NCBI GenBank assembly: GCA_035702665.1
Contig: DASSQD010000010.1
Span: 1-19,921 of the forward strand
DNA: 19,921 nt
Source of the DNA: VBDM01 sp035702665
GTDB lineage: Bacteria; Pseudomonadota; Gammaproteobacteria; Burkholderiales; SG8-39
Direction: 5' to 3'
Positions 6,966 through 14,375 of the stretch are shown here, one piece after another (within the stretch, counting starts at the first letter, position 1; each line of letters opens with the position of its first letter). Both the position numbers and the translations under genes were made by a program. A model generated the notes under the pieces. The model was not told the origin of the DNA, searched no databases, and was given only the letters and a program-made list of their open reading frames with translations.

Positions 6966-7883
6966 TTGAACAAGAACGCCTCCGCCTCGCGCGGCTACGC
7001 CCTGCTGCTGCTCGCGCTCGCCTCGCTTCTGTGGGCGGGCAACTGGGTGCTCGGCCGCGCGCTGCGCGACCTGTTCGAGCCCGTGGCGCTGAATTTCTGG
7101 CGCTGGCTGGTCGCCGCCGTCGCGCTCGCGCCCTTCGCCTGGCCGCGGCTGCGGGCGCAGTTCGCCGCGGCGCGGGGCTCCGCCGGGCTGCTCTTCGTGC
7201 TCGCCTTCCTCGGCGTCGCGCTGTTCCAGACGCTGGTCTACGCGGGGCTGAAGACCACCACCGCGGTCAACGCGGTGCTGCTCAATTCCTCGATGCCGGC
7301 GTTCATGCTGCTGTGCTCCTGGGCGATCGAGCGCGAGCGCGGCACGCCGCGGCAGGTGGCGGGCATGCTGATCTCGCTCGCCGGCATCCTCGTGATCCTG
7401 GCGCGCGGCGAGGCCGCGAGCCTCGCGCGCCTGGAGTTCCACTCGGGCGACGCGCTGATCCTGCTCGCCATGCCGGTGTGGGGCGTGTACTCGGTGCTGC
7501 TCAAGCGCCGCCCGCCCGGGCTGGACGGCATCGCGTTCCTGTTCGCGATCTCGCTGATCGGCGCGGTGCTGCTGCTGCCGGCGTTCGCGCTGGAGGCGTG
7601 GCGATCGCCGCCGCGCTGGCCCGGCCCCGAGGGCGTCGCCGCGGCTCTCTACGTCGGCCTCGCCGCCTCGGTCTGCGCCTTCATCTGCTGGAACCGCGGC
7701 GTGGCGATCGTCGGCGCGAATACCGCCGGCTTCACGGTGCACCTCCTGCCCGCGTTCGGCACGCTGCTCGCGATCGCGTTCCTGGGCGAATCCTTCCGGC
7801 CGTACCACGCGCTCGGCATCGCCACCATCCTTCTCGGCGTGGTCGTCGCCACGCGCAGGGCCGCTTCCGGCAAGGCCGCGTGA
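6966..7883 (+). CDS. EamA/DMT-family transporter
   Basis: 305-aa inner-membrane protein with about ten hydrophobic helices arranged as two EamA repeats, the normal length and design for drug/metabolite transporters such as RhaT- and YdcZ-like exporters. The first helix (GYALLLLALASLLWAGNWVLG) contains the family's conserved W-x-x-N-W-type segment. The second repeat starts around residue 155 (GDALILLAMPVWGVYSVLL) and ends with an ...GESFRPYHALGIATILLGV segment typical of the last two helices. The substrate cannot be predicted. The start is TTG 6966: no other start codon lies upstream in frame and the first helix begins near residue 9, but no ribosome-binding site is visible. Its stop overlaps the start of the glutathione reductase gene by 4 bp (GTGA, 7880-7883). 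Confidence 0.88.
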   Translation: MNKNASASRGYALLLLALASLLWAGNWVLGRALRDLFEPVALNFWRWLVAAVALAPFAWPRLRAQFAAARGSAGLLFVLAFLGVALFQTLVYAGLKTTTAVNAVLLNSSMPAFMLLCSWAIERERGTPRQVAGMLISLAGILVILARGEAASLARLEFHSGDALILLAMPVWGVYSVLLKRRPPGLDGIAFLFAISLIGAVLLLPAFALEAWRSPPRWPGPEGVAAALYVGLAASVCAFICWNRGVAIVGANTAGFTVHLLPAFGTLLAIAFLGESFRPYHALGIATILLGVVVATRRAASGKAA

Positions 7884-9250
7884 GCCGCTACGACTACGAC
7901 CTCTTCACCCTCGGCGCGGGCTCCGGCGGCGTGCGCGCGAGCCGCATGGCAGGCCAGCTCGGGGCGAAGGTCGCGATCGCCGAGCGCGATCGCGTCGGCG
8001 GCACCTGCGTCATCCGCGGCTGCATTCCCAAGAAGCTCCTGTCGTACGCCGCGCACTACGCCGAGGACCTCGAGGACGCGCGCGGCTTCGGCTGGAGCGT
8101 CGGCGAGGCGTCGTTCTCGTGGCCCGCGCTCGTCGCCGCCAAGAACCGCGAGATCGCGCGGCTCGAGGGCGTGTACCGGAGCGCGCTCGAGAAAGCGGGC
8201 GTCGCGACGCTGCGCGGCACGGCGAGGCTCGCCGATCCTCACACGGTCGAGATCGGCGGCGAGCGCGTCACGGCGAAGAACATCCTCGTCGCCACCGGCG
8301 GCCGGCCGGTCCGGCCGGCGATACCGGGCGCCGAGCTGGCGATCACCTCCGACGAGGCCTTCGAGCTGCCGGAGCTGCCGCGCCGGATCCTCATCGTGGG
8401 CGGCGGCTACATCGCGGTCGAGTTCGCCGGGATCTTCCGCGGCCTGGGCGCCGAGGTCACGCTCTGCTACCGCGGCGCGCAGATCCTGCGCGGATTCGAC
8501 GACGACGTGCGCGCGCACCTGCACGCCGAGATGGCGAAGAAGGGCGTGCGCGTCCTGCTCGGCAGCTCGGTATCGCGCATCGCGCGCGGCGCCCGCGGCC
8601 TGGAAGCCGACGCGGGCGGCCGGATCGAATGCGACGCGGTGATGTTCGCGACGGGGCGCGCGCCCAACACGGCGGGGCTGGGGCTCGCCGAGGCCGGCGT
8701 CGGGCTGGACGGGCAGGGCGGCGTGCAGGTCGACCGCTTCTGCCGCTCGAGCGTGCCGCACATCTACGCGGCGGGCGACGTGACCCACCGCATCGCGCTG
8801 ACGCCGGTGGCGATCCGCGAGGGCGCGGCGGTGGCGACGACCCTCTTCGGCGGGACCGAGACGCCGGTCGATCACGACGACGTGCCGAGCGCCGTGTTCA
8901 GCCAGCCGCCGGTCGGCACCGTCGGCCTGAGCGAGGCGAAGGCCGCGGAGAGGCTCGGCGCGGTCGACATCTACAAGGCGAGCTTCCGGCCGCTGCGGCA
9001 CACGCTCTCCGGCCGCGACGAGCGCACGCTGGTGAAGCTCGTGGTCGATGGTGCGACGCAACGCGTCGTCGGCGCGCACATGGTCGGCGCCGACGCGCCG
9101 GAGATCATCCAGGGCGTGGCGCTTGCGGTGAAGGCGGGCCTGACCAAGGCGCAGTTCGACGCCACCGTCGGCATCCACCCGACGGCGGCGGAGGAGTTCG
9201 TGACGCTGCGGGAAAGAACCGCCGCCCGCCCACCGCCTGCCCACCGTTGA
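7880..9250 (+). CDS. gor: Glutathione-disulfide reductase (plant/cyanobacterial type)
   Basis: 456-aa FAD- and NADPH-dependent cytoplasmic enzyme that reduces glutathione disulfide to glutathione. FAD-binding GAGSGG is at residues 12-17. The redox-active disulfide is C43-x4-C48 in GGTCVIRGCIPKK. The NADPH-binding GGGYIAVEFAG begins at 174, with R198 and R204 placed to hold the 2'-phosphate (YRGAQILRGFDDDV). The second FAD contact is YAAGDVT, and the C-terminal HPTAAEE places the catalytic His-Glu pair at H433 and E438. The YRG...LRGFDDDVR segment is the plant/cyanobacterial form, not the E. coli one. It starts at a GTG overlapping the EamA stop, indicating translational coupling. The C terminus ends in a Pro-rich tail. 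Related members may act on trypanothione or mycothione, but the motifs favour glutathione. Confidence 0.93.
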   Translation: MSRYDYDLFTLGAGSGGVRASRMAGQLGAKVAIAERDRVGGTCVIRGCIPKKLLSYAAHYAEDLEDARGFGWSVGEASFSWPALVAAKNREIARLEGVYRSALEKAGVATLRGTARLADPHTVEIGGERVTAKNILVATGGRPVRPAIPGAELAITSDEAFELPELPRRILIVGGGYIAVEFAGIFRGLGAEVTLCYRGAQILRGFDDDVRAHLHAEMAKKGVRVLLGSSVSRIARGARGLEADAGGRIECDAVMFATGRAPNTAGLGLAEAGVGLDGQGGVQVDRFCRSSVPHIYAAGDVTHRIALTPVAIREGAAVATTLFGGTETPVDHDDVPSAVFSQPPVGTVGLSEAKAAERLGAVDIYKASFRPLRHTLSGRDERTLVKLVVDGATQRVVGAHMVGADAPEIIQGVALAVKAGLTKAQFDATVGIHPTAAEEFVTLRERTAARPPPAHR

Positions 9251-9276
9251 CACTTCGCTGACGCAGGGCGTATAAA
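9247..9276 (+). promoter_or_regulatory. Sigma-70-type promoter for the amidohydrolase gene
   Basis: A perfect -35 box TTGACA (9247-9252) and a -10 box TATAAA (9271-9276) are separated by 18 bp. The -35 box overlaps the TGA stop of the glutathione reductase gene. Transcription would start near 9283, giving a leader of about 62 bases before the ATG at 9346. An AT-rich run (TATAAAAAAT) here is conspicuous in otherwise GC-rich DNA. Confidence 0.65.
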
Positions 9277-9345
9277 AAATCGCTGCAAAAGCGCGGTGCG
9301 CGGCCGGGCGCACTGCAACCCGACACTTCCTGGAGAGGGGCTACT

Positions 9346-11040
9346 ATGGCATCCGGCATCAAGAGCAGGTTCTTTTCACGCCGCAATTTCTTCAAGGCTG
9401 CCGCCGCGGGCACCGCGCTCACTGCGGGCGGGCCGATCGGCCGCGCCTTCGCGCACGACGACGACCGCGACGAGTTCTCCTGCAACGGCAGGGCCGACAT
9501 CGCGCTGGTCAACGGCCGCATCCATACGATGGACCGCAACAACCGCATCGTCTCGGCGGTGGCGATCCGCGACGGCCGCTTCGCGGAGATCGGCCGCGCG
9601 AGCGAGATCGGCCGCTGCGGACAGGTCATCAACCTGCACGGCGCCTCCGTGATCCCGGGCCTCATCGACTCGCACTGCCATTTCGTCCGCGACGGCCTGA
9701 ACCCCGGCCACGAGGTGCGCATCATCGAGCTGGCCGCGTCGGTCTCCGAGCTGCTCGGCATGATCGCCCAGCGCGCGAGAACGGTGCCCGCCGGCCAGTT
9801 CATCACCTGCGTGAGCGGCTGGAACATCAACGGCCTCGCCGAGCACCGCGTGCCGACGACCGCCGAGCTGGACGCCGCGGCGCCGCACAACCCGATCTAC
9901 ATCAGCGAATTCGGCGGCACCAACAAGGCGCTCACCAACACCTCCGGCAAGGCCTGGTTCACCGGGAAGGGCGTCGTGGTCAACGCCGACGGCTCGGTGG
10001 CGAGCGCCGGGCTCGCGTTCGCCGCGCTGCGCGCCGCCGAGATCGCGGGCGACCCGGCGCTGCCCGATCGCCTCACCACGACCAGGGAGGCGATCGCCTT
10101 CGCCAACAGCCTCGGCCTCACCATGGTCCACGACGTCGGCGGCAACGGCTTCCCGCAGGCGAACGCGGCGCAGGCGAGCCTGTTCGTCGACCTCACGCCG
10201 TACAACCAAGCGCTCGAGCTGTGGCGCGAGAAGCAGCTCAACATGCGCATCCGCTCGTTCCTGTACAGCGAGTTCGACACCTCGCCGACCCTCGACGTGG
10301 CGCGCACGCGCATGATCAACGACTTCATCCGCCTCGGCGACAACGTGTTCCGCCTGAACGGCGTGGGGGAGCGCGTGCAGATCAGCACCACCGCGCCGGG
10401 GTTCGTCGACCACTGCATCTACGCGGCGACCCACGGCTGGACGGTGCAGCAGCACTCGGCGACCGCGCAGGAGATCGCGTTCCACGTCAACGCCTACCAG
10501 CAGGGCGCCGCAGCCGCGGCCCCGGCGGGCATCGGGGCGCTGCGCTGGTCGCTGACCCACGCCAACGTGATCACCGACGGCCAGATCGCGGCGCTGCGCG
10601 ACATCAAGGTCGGCATCACGGCGCAGGGCACGGCCTACACGGGCAACGCCGGCGGCACGCCGTTCCGCAGCATCCTCGACATCATGGGGCCCGCGGGCAT
10701 TCCGACCGGCGGCGGCAGCGACGCCACCAACGTCGGCCCGCTCAACCCCTGGCTGATGATGTACTTCATGTCGACCGGGAAGAACAACGCCGGCGTGTCG
10801 ATCAACGGGCCGCAAAGCTGCACGCGCCTGGAAGCGCTGCGCATGTACACCCTCGGCAGCGCCTACTTCTCGTTCGACGACGACAAGCTCGGCTCGATCG
10901 AGCGGGGGAAGCTCGCGGACTGCGCGGTGCTCTCCGACGATCCGCTGACCGCGTCGGACGACGGCTTCCGCAGGATCATGTCGACGCTGACGCTGCAGTC
11001 GGGCCGCATCGTGAGCGGCGGCCTGCATCACCGCGGCTGA
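9346..11040 (+). CDS. Tat-exported YtcJ-like amidohydrolase
   Basis: 564-aa metal-dependent hydrolase. The N terminus carries a twin-arginine signal, SRRNFFKAAAAG at residues 11-22, cut near the Ala-rich AFAHDD at about 35, so the enzyme acts in the periplasm. The body follows the YtcJ/amidohydrolase 3 pattern: ADIALVNGRIHTMD at the start of the mature domain, metal-binding H110-x-H112 in DSHCHFVRDG, further histidines at H370 (QQHSA) and H405 (THANV), the late aspartate D459 in GGGSDATNVGP, and a final GSIERGKLADCAVLSDDP strand. Length is normal for the family, whose members hydrolyse amides, imides or formamides; the substrate is unknown. A strong ribosome-binding site, GGAGAGG, precedes the ATG, and it has its own promoter. 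It converges on the minus-strand operon. Confidence 0.9.
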   Translation: MASGIKSRFFSRRNFFKAAAAGTALTAGGPIGRAFAHDDDRDEFSCNGRADIALVNGRIHTMDRNNRIVSAVAIRDGRFAEIGRASEIGRCGQVINLHGASVIPGLIDSHCHFVRDGLNPGHEVRIIELAASVSELLGMIAQRARTVPAGQFITCVSGWNINGLAEHRVPTTAELDAAAPHNPIYISEFGGTNKALTNTSGKAWFTGKGVVVNADGSVASAGLAFAALRAAEIAGDPALPDRLTTTREAIAFANSLGLTMVHDVGGNGFPQANAAQASLFVDLTPYNQALELWREKQLNMRIRSFLYSEFDTSPTLDVARTRMINDFIRLGDNVFRLNGVGERVQISTTAPGFVDHCIYAATHGWTVQQHSATAQEIAFHVNAYQQGAAAAAPAGIGALRWSLTHANVITDGQIAALRDIKVGITAQGTAYTGNAGGTPFRSILDIMGPAGIPTGGGSDATNVGPLNPWLMMYFMSTGKNNAGVSINGPQSCTRLEALRMYTLGSAYFSFDDDKLGSIERGKLADCAVLSDDPLTASDDGFRRIMSTLTLQSGRIVSGGLHHRG

Positions 11041-11154
11041 GGAGGGAGCGCTCCTGCACATCGGCTCGCAGCGGGAGGAGGGAACGGGCCGCCCGGTCGG
11101 GGGCACGAACGCTGCGAAGCGCGCGGCAGGAGCGCAGACGGTGGAGCGGGGCGG
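11041..11154. other. Convergent intergenic gap
   Basis: 114 bp between the stops of the amidohydrolase and the alpha/beta hydrolase. It contains a perfect 10-bp palindrome GGAGCGCTCC (11045-11054) and G-rich runs, but no T tract and therefore no recognisable intrinsic terminator in either direction. I see no gene in it. Confidence 0.5.
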
Positions 11155-12072
11155 CTAGCCTCGCGCCTGGGCGGCGTCGTCGGACGCTTCGCGGCTGTCG
11201 GCGCGGCCGAGGTTGGCCCCGATCCGCAGCAGGTCGGCGTGGTGGAACGGCCGGTGCCGCTCGAGGAAGCGCTCGATGACCTTGTTGACGGCCTCCGGGT
11301 GCGTGACCGGTCCCATGTGGCCGAGGTCGTCGAACTCCATGACCTCGACGCGCGGCAGCGCGCGCGCGAGCAGCCGCGCCACGGCGCGGGAGGACGGCGG
11401 CGACTTCCTGCCGGTCATGAGCAGCACCGGAGCGCCGAGCCAGGAGAAGGCGCGCAGCGGGGTCAGCTCGGCCATGCAGGCGCCGTACCAGCCGCGCAGG
11501 TTGGCCATGGAAACGGCGACCTGGCCCTGCCGCGGCTCGGGCATCTGCGCCCAAGCGCCTTCGCCCGCCCAGTAGTCGACGAAGCACCTGCCCGCGCCGG
11601 CCGGATCGCCCGCGTCGAACAGGGCGGCGGCGCTCGCGAAGGCGGCGCGGAACCCGTCGACGTCGTTCGGCGGAGGAGACTCGGCGTTCACCAGCGAGAA
11701 CAGCGTCGGCTCGTAGAGGGCGAGCGCGTGCACGAGCTCGGGCCGCTCGAGCGCCGCGATCAGCGCGACGGCGGCGCCGAAGGAATGCGCGACCAGCGTG
11801 ACGGGACCGCCCGCTCGCGCGAACACCGGCTCGAGCAGCGCCACCTCGTCGCGCAGCGTCATCGGGCGCTTCGCTTTCCACGCCGGGCTCTGGCCCGAGC
11901 CGTAGGAGTCGGCGGCCATCACCCGGAACCGCGGCGCGAGCGCGTCCGCGAGCGGCTGCCACTGGCGCGAGTTGCTCGCGCTCGCGTGCAGGCACACGAC
12001 GGCCGGACCCGCGCCGGTCTCGCGGTAGTAAGGAACAGGAGGCGGCACGCGAAGTCCGCGATCGGGCGCCAC
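11155..12072 (-). CDS. Alpha/beta-fold hydrolase
   Basis: 305-aa protein with an alpha/beta hydrolase fold. Early strand VVCLHASASNSRQW (oxyanion region, HA in place of the usual HG) and the DSYGSGQSP loop are followed by the nucleophile elbow VAHSFGAA with Ser97; Ala replaces the usual first Gly of GxSxG. The catalytic His lies in LGHMGPVTHPEAV (H252). The acid is less clear, because the normal Asp position reads TGRKSPPSS; Glu or Asp elsewhere may serve, for example in ALYEPTLFS. No signal peptide is visible, so it is cytoplasmic. Substrate unknown. GTG 12072 is chosen because it follows the DUF3455 stop after 2 bases and has GGCGG 9 bases upstream; GTG 12048 is an alternative. The hydrophilic tail after residue 285 is probably disordered. 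Confidence 0.85.
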   Translation of the reverse strand: MAPDRGLRVPPPVPYYRETGAGPAVVCLHASASNSRQWQPLADALAPRFRVMAADSYGSGQSPAWKAKRPMTLRDEVALLEPVFARAGGPVTLVAHSFGAAVALIAALERPELVHALALYEPTLFSLVNAESPPPNDVDGFRAAFASAAALFDAGDPAGAGRCFVDYWAGEGAWAQMPEPRQGQVAVSMANLRGWYGACMAELTPLRAFSWLGAPVLLMTGRKSPPSSRAVARLLARALPRVEVMEFDDLGHMGPVTHPEAVNKVIERFLERHRPFHHADLLRIGANLGRADSREASDDAAQARG

Positions 12073-12074
12073 GG

Positions 12075-12662
12075 CTAGTATCCGCCGGCGTCGGAGCCGC
12101 GGCTTGCGGCCTTCGCCGGCGCTTGCCGCGTGTAGAAGTAGTAGTCGGCGGTGTAGTTCACGCGCACCTGCTTGCCGAGGGTCGCCGCGGAGCAGCCGGA
12201 CTCGGGCGCGACGCCGCCCGCGGTGTGGACGCGCTGGACGCTCGTGACCTTGCTGAAGGCGCCGCTCGGACCGTCGGACTCGGCCGAGAGCAGCAGCCAG
12301 GCAATCGCGCCGGCGGAGGGCGCGTCGGCGCGCTCCTTCACCGTGCCCACGACCCGGCTGCCGTCGGCCGATTCCCAGTGGGGACCGGCGTAGTGGTGGC
12401 CGACCCTGGCGCCGTGGCCGTCGAAGAGATCGGCCTCGGGAGCGATGAACTGCCACTCGTACTGCCCGGCCTCGTCCTCCTTCACGCCGCATTCGTAGAT
12501 CTGCACGCCGCCGGCCGGAAGGACCATGGCGAGCGTCTCGTTCGAGGCGGGGACGAGCTTGTGCGGGACCGCGACGCCGGCCGCGGGCTGCGGCGGCGTG
12601 CTCGCGCAACCGGCGGCGAAGAGGACGGACAGGAGGACTGGGACTCTCGATCCTTTGGACAT
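12075..12662 (-). CDS. DUF3455 domain-containing lipoprotein
   Basis: 195-aa envelope protein. The signal peptide (VPVLLSVLFAAGC) puts a lipid-modified cysteine at residue 19; Ala at -3 is a slightly unusual lipobox. The mature domain matches DUF3455 closely: LPAGGVQIYECGVK, YEWQFIAPEADLFD, GARVGHHYAGPHWE, SRVVGTVKERADAP, AIAWLLLSA, KVTSVQRVHTAGG, and the C-terminal YTADYYFYT. The function of the family is unknown. ATG 12662 is chosen because AAAGGA lies 4 bases upstream. An in-frame ATG at 12686 overlaps the stop of the preceding 58-aa gene as ATGA, and could be the true, translationally coupled start, adding eight charged residues. The next gene starts 2 bases after its stop. Confidence 0.9.
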   Translation of the reverse strand: MSKGSRVPVLLSVLFAAGCASTPPQPAAGVAVPHKLVPASNETLAMVLPAGGVQIYECGVKEDEAGQYEWQFIAPEADLFDGHGARVGHHYAGPHWESADGSRVVGTVKERADAPSAGAIAWLLLSAESDGPSGAFSKVTSVQRVHTAGGVAPESGCSAATLGKQVRVNYTADYYFYTRQAPAKAASRGSDAGGY

Positions 12663-12682
12663 GCGTTCCTTTCTTTCACGGT

Positions 12683-12859
12683 TCATACGGCTTCGGAGAT
12701 GCAATAGGCCCTGAGCCCGCAGTTGCAGGGCTTGCGCTGGTATGGGCACGGGGGCAACGCGGGCTCGCGGCGATCGTGCTTGCACTGCGGGCAGATCAGG
12801 GTGGCCGACGCCGGCAGATGGAAGCACTGCGGGCAGCGATCGGCGCGGGGCGGGCTCAT
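12683..12859 (-). CDS. 58-aa Cys-rich zinc-ribbon-like protein
   Basis: Short gene found by reading the minus strand. The product has eight cysteines in 58 residues: C9-P-Q-C12, C23-P-Q-C26-K-H, C38, C45-x-C47 and C53. Two CPQC knuckles 11 residues apart form a classic zinc-ribbon spacing, and the C-terminal CNCGLRAYC segment could bind a second metal. Its ATG lies 6 bases after the stop of the upstream membrane protein gene, and its TGA overlaps an ATG in frame with the DUF3455 gene (ATGA, 12683-12686). The dense packing and the cysteine spacing support a real gene. No strong ribosome-binding site is visible, so translation probably relies on coupling. Function unknown; I do not recognise a named family. 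Confidence 0.7.
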   Translation of the reverse strand: MSPPRADRCPQCFHLPASATLICPQCKHDRREPALPPCPYQRKPCNCGLRAYCISEAV

Positions 12860-12865
12860 GATGCG

Positions 12866-13480
12866 TCACAGGCACGAGGCGTGGCCGTCGCCGTCGATGC
12901 ACTGCGGATAGGTCGCGACGCCGCGCCGGATCGTGATCGGGTTTCCGTCCTGCACCGCGCGCAGGTTGAACGGCCGTACCAGCGCGCTGAACCCCCAGTC
13001 CTCGCGGAACACCGTGAGCGTGAGGCCGCCGTCGAAGCGCGGACCGCCGGCGCCGAAGGGGCGGCAGCCCTGCGCCAGCCATTCGACATCGAACGGCGCC
13101 GCGGGCACCAAGGCGCCGGGCTTGAGGCGCACGCCGTTCACCAGCACCGCGGTCCTCGGTTCGCAGCCGAGCGCCGGCCGGGGATCGACCCAGCGCAGCG
13201 GCACCTCGTCCGGGTCGAGCGCAGGCACGAGAAAGGCGTTGAGCATGAAGGGAGCCGGATTGAAGCCCGTGTGCGCCGGGCGCACGGGCGGCGGGTTCCT
13301 CCGCTCCAGGGTGGCGGAGATCACCGCGCCCAGGCCGATCGCGGCGGCGAGCCCGAGCGCGTAGCCGAAGACCGAGGCGAGGCCCACCGCGGTGAACAGG
13401 CCGGCCGCGCGCAGCGGAGCGCGCCGGGCGTACTCGATATGGGGCAGAACAGACGCTCTTGGAAATTCCGACCGCCGCAT
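12866..13480 (-). CDS. Membrane-anchored protein of unknown function
   Basis: 204-aa protein. A basic N terminus (YARRAPLRAAG) leads to one long hydrophobic stretch at about residues 25-54 (LFTAVGLASVFGYALGLAAA), a membrane anchor or two short helices. The rest looks periplasmic: a Pro-rich linker (RRNPPPVRPAHTGF) and a beta-rich domain with four cysteines at GCEP, GCRP, YPQC and ASCL, the last two close to the C terminus, which might form disulfides. I do not recognise the family. ATG 13480 has GGGAG about 6 bases upstream. It is the first gene of a tight four-gene minus-strand cluster and is divergent from the response regulator, with 172 bp between them. Confidence 0.75.
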   Translation of the reverse strand: MRRSEFPRASVLPHIEYARRAPLRAAGLFTAVGLASVFGYALGLAAAIGLGAVISATLERRNPPPVRPAHTGFNPAPFMLNAFLVPALDPDEVPLRWVDPRPALGCEPRTAVLVNGVRLKPGALVPAAPFDVEWLAQGCRPFGAGGPRFDGGLTLTVFREDWGFSALVRPFNLRAVQDGNPITIRRGVATYPQCIDGDGHASCL

Positions 13481-13652
13481 GGTCGCTCCCGAGGATCGAC
13501 AAGCGGAGCAGTCTAGAGGCCGGATGCGTCAGGGGAATTTCTCCCGCCGGCCTTTTTTGTTTCGTTTGTTTCATGCCGGCGGCATTCCTTCACGCGGCGG
13601 GGGTATCATTTCGCCCTTCGCCCGCCGGGCGGAGCATACGGGAGGCCATGCG
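13481..13652. promoter_or_regulatory. Divergent intergenic region with inverted repeats
   Basis: 172 bp between divergent start codons that must hold promoters for both operons. It contains GGCCGG (13518-13523) and CCGGCC (13547-13552) enclosing a smaller GGGA/TCCC stem and followed by six T (13553-13558), a terminator-like shape reading plus. It also contains ATGCC-GGC-GGCAT (13573-13585), a short inverted repeat, and TATCAT (13604-13609), a possible plus-strand -10 box without a convincing -35. No plus-strand gene ends upstream, so the hairpin is better read as a regulatory or attenuator element, or chance. The GGGAGG at 13640-13645 is the ribosome-binding site of the response regulator. 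Confidence 0.35.
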
Positions 13653-14375
13653 GTGCAGGGGTCCACGGGCCAGGAGGCAACGATCCTGATCGTCGACGAC
13701 GAGCCGGGCGTGCGCGACGTGCTCGAGGAGTATTTCGCCGGCCACGGCTACGTCGCGCTGTGCGCCGAGAGCGCGCACGCGGCGCGCGCGATCTCCGCGA
13801 AGCAGGCGGTCGACCTGGCGCTGATCGACATTCACATGCCGGGCGAGGACGGCCTGTCCCTGTCGCGGCACCTGCGCGAGCGCTACTCGGGAATCGCGAT
13901 CGTCATGCTCACCTCGGCCGACGCGGTGGTCGACCGCGTCGTCGGCCTGGAGATGGGCGCCGACGACTACGTGGCGAAGCCCTTCGATCCGCGCGAGCTG
14001 CTCGCCCGCGTGAAGAGCGTCCTGCGCCGCACCTCGTCGGCGCGGCGCGGCGACCTCGGCGAGGAGCGCGTGCGCATCGGGCGCTGCGTCCTCGACATCG
14101 CCGCGCACCGGCTCACCGACGAGAACGGCGCCGAGGTGCCGATGACGCCGCTCGAGTTCGACCTGCTGAAGGCGCTCGCCGAGCATCCCAACCGGGCGCT
14201 GTCGCGCGAGTCGATCATGAACATGAGCCAGCGGCGCGACTGGACGCCCTTCGACCGCAGCGTGGACCTGCGCATCATGCGCCTGCGCAAGAAGATCGAG
14301 CCCGACCCGGACCACCCGCGCTACATCAGGACCGTGCGCAACGAAGGCTATCTCTTCGCGCCGGGCGGAGCGTGA
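13653..14375 (+). CDS. OmpR-family response regulator
   Basis: 240-aa cytoplasmic transcription regulator. Receiver domain at about residues 10-122: acidic pair D15-D16 (ILIVDDEPG), phospho-acceptor D59 (LIDIHMPGEDG), T87 and K109. A winged-helix DNA-binding domain follows (about 135-238), with MTPLEFDLLKALAEHPNRAL, the recognition-helix region SVDLRIMRLRKKIE and the C-terminal hairpin YIRTVRNEGYLF, all typical of OmpR/PhoB. GTG 13653 is chosen because GGGAGG lies 7 bases upstream and the receiver domain starts just after it; the ATG at 13648 is in another frame. Its stop overlaps the start of the substrate-binding protein gene by 4 bp (GTGA, 14372-14375). It probably receives phosphate from the kinase two genes downstream. 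Confidence 0.93.
   Translation: MQGSTGQEATILIVDDEPGVRDVLEEYFAGHGYVALCAESAHAARAISAKQAVDLALIDIHMPGEDGLSLSRHLRERYSGIAIVMLTSADAVVDRVVGLEMGADDYVAKPFDPRELLARVKSVLRRTSSARRGDLGEERVRIGRCVLDIAAHRLTDENGAEVPMTPLEFDLLKALAEHPNRALSRESIMNMSQRRDWTPFDRSVDLRIMRLRKKIEPDPDHPRYIRTVRNEGYLFAPGGA

Noticed and set aside
9587..9617. Direct repeat GAGATCGGCCGC inside the amidohydrolase gene
   Set aside because: Two 12-base copies encode the repeated peptide EIGR in a normal part of the protein; it is probably chance, not a mobile or regulatory repeat.
12075..13574. Single 499-aa protein spanning the DUF3455 region and upstream
   Set aside because: The part upstream of 12686 is out of frame with two better genes (58-aa Cys-rich and 204-aa membrane protein), while the lipoprotein signal begins only near 12662.
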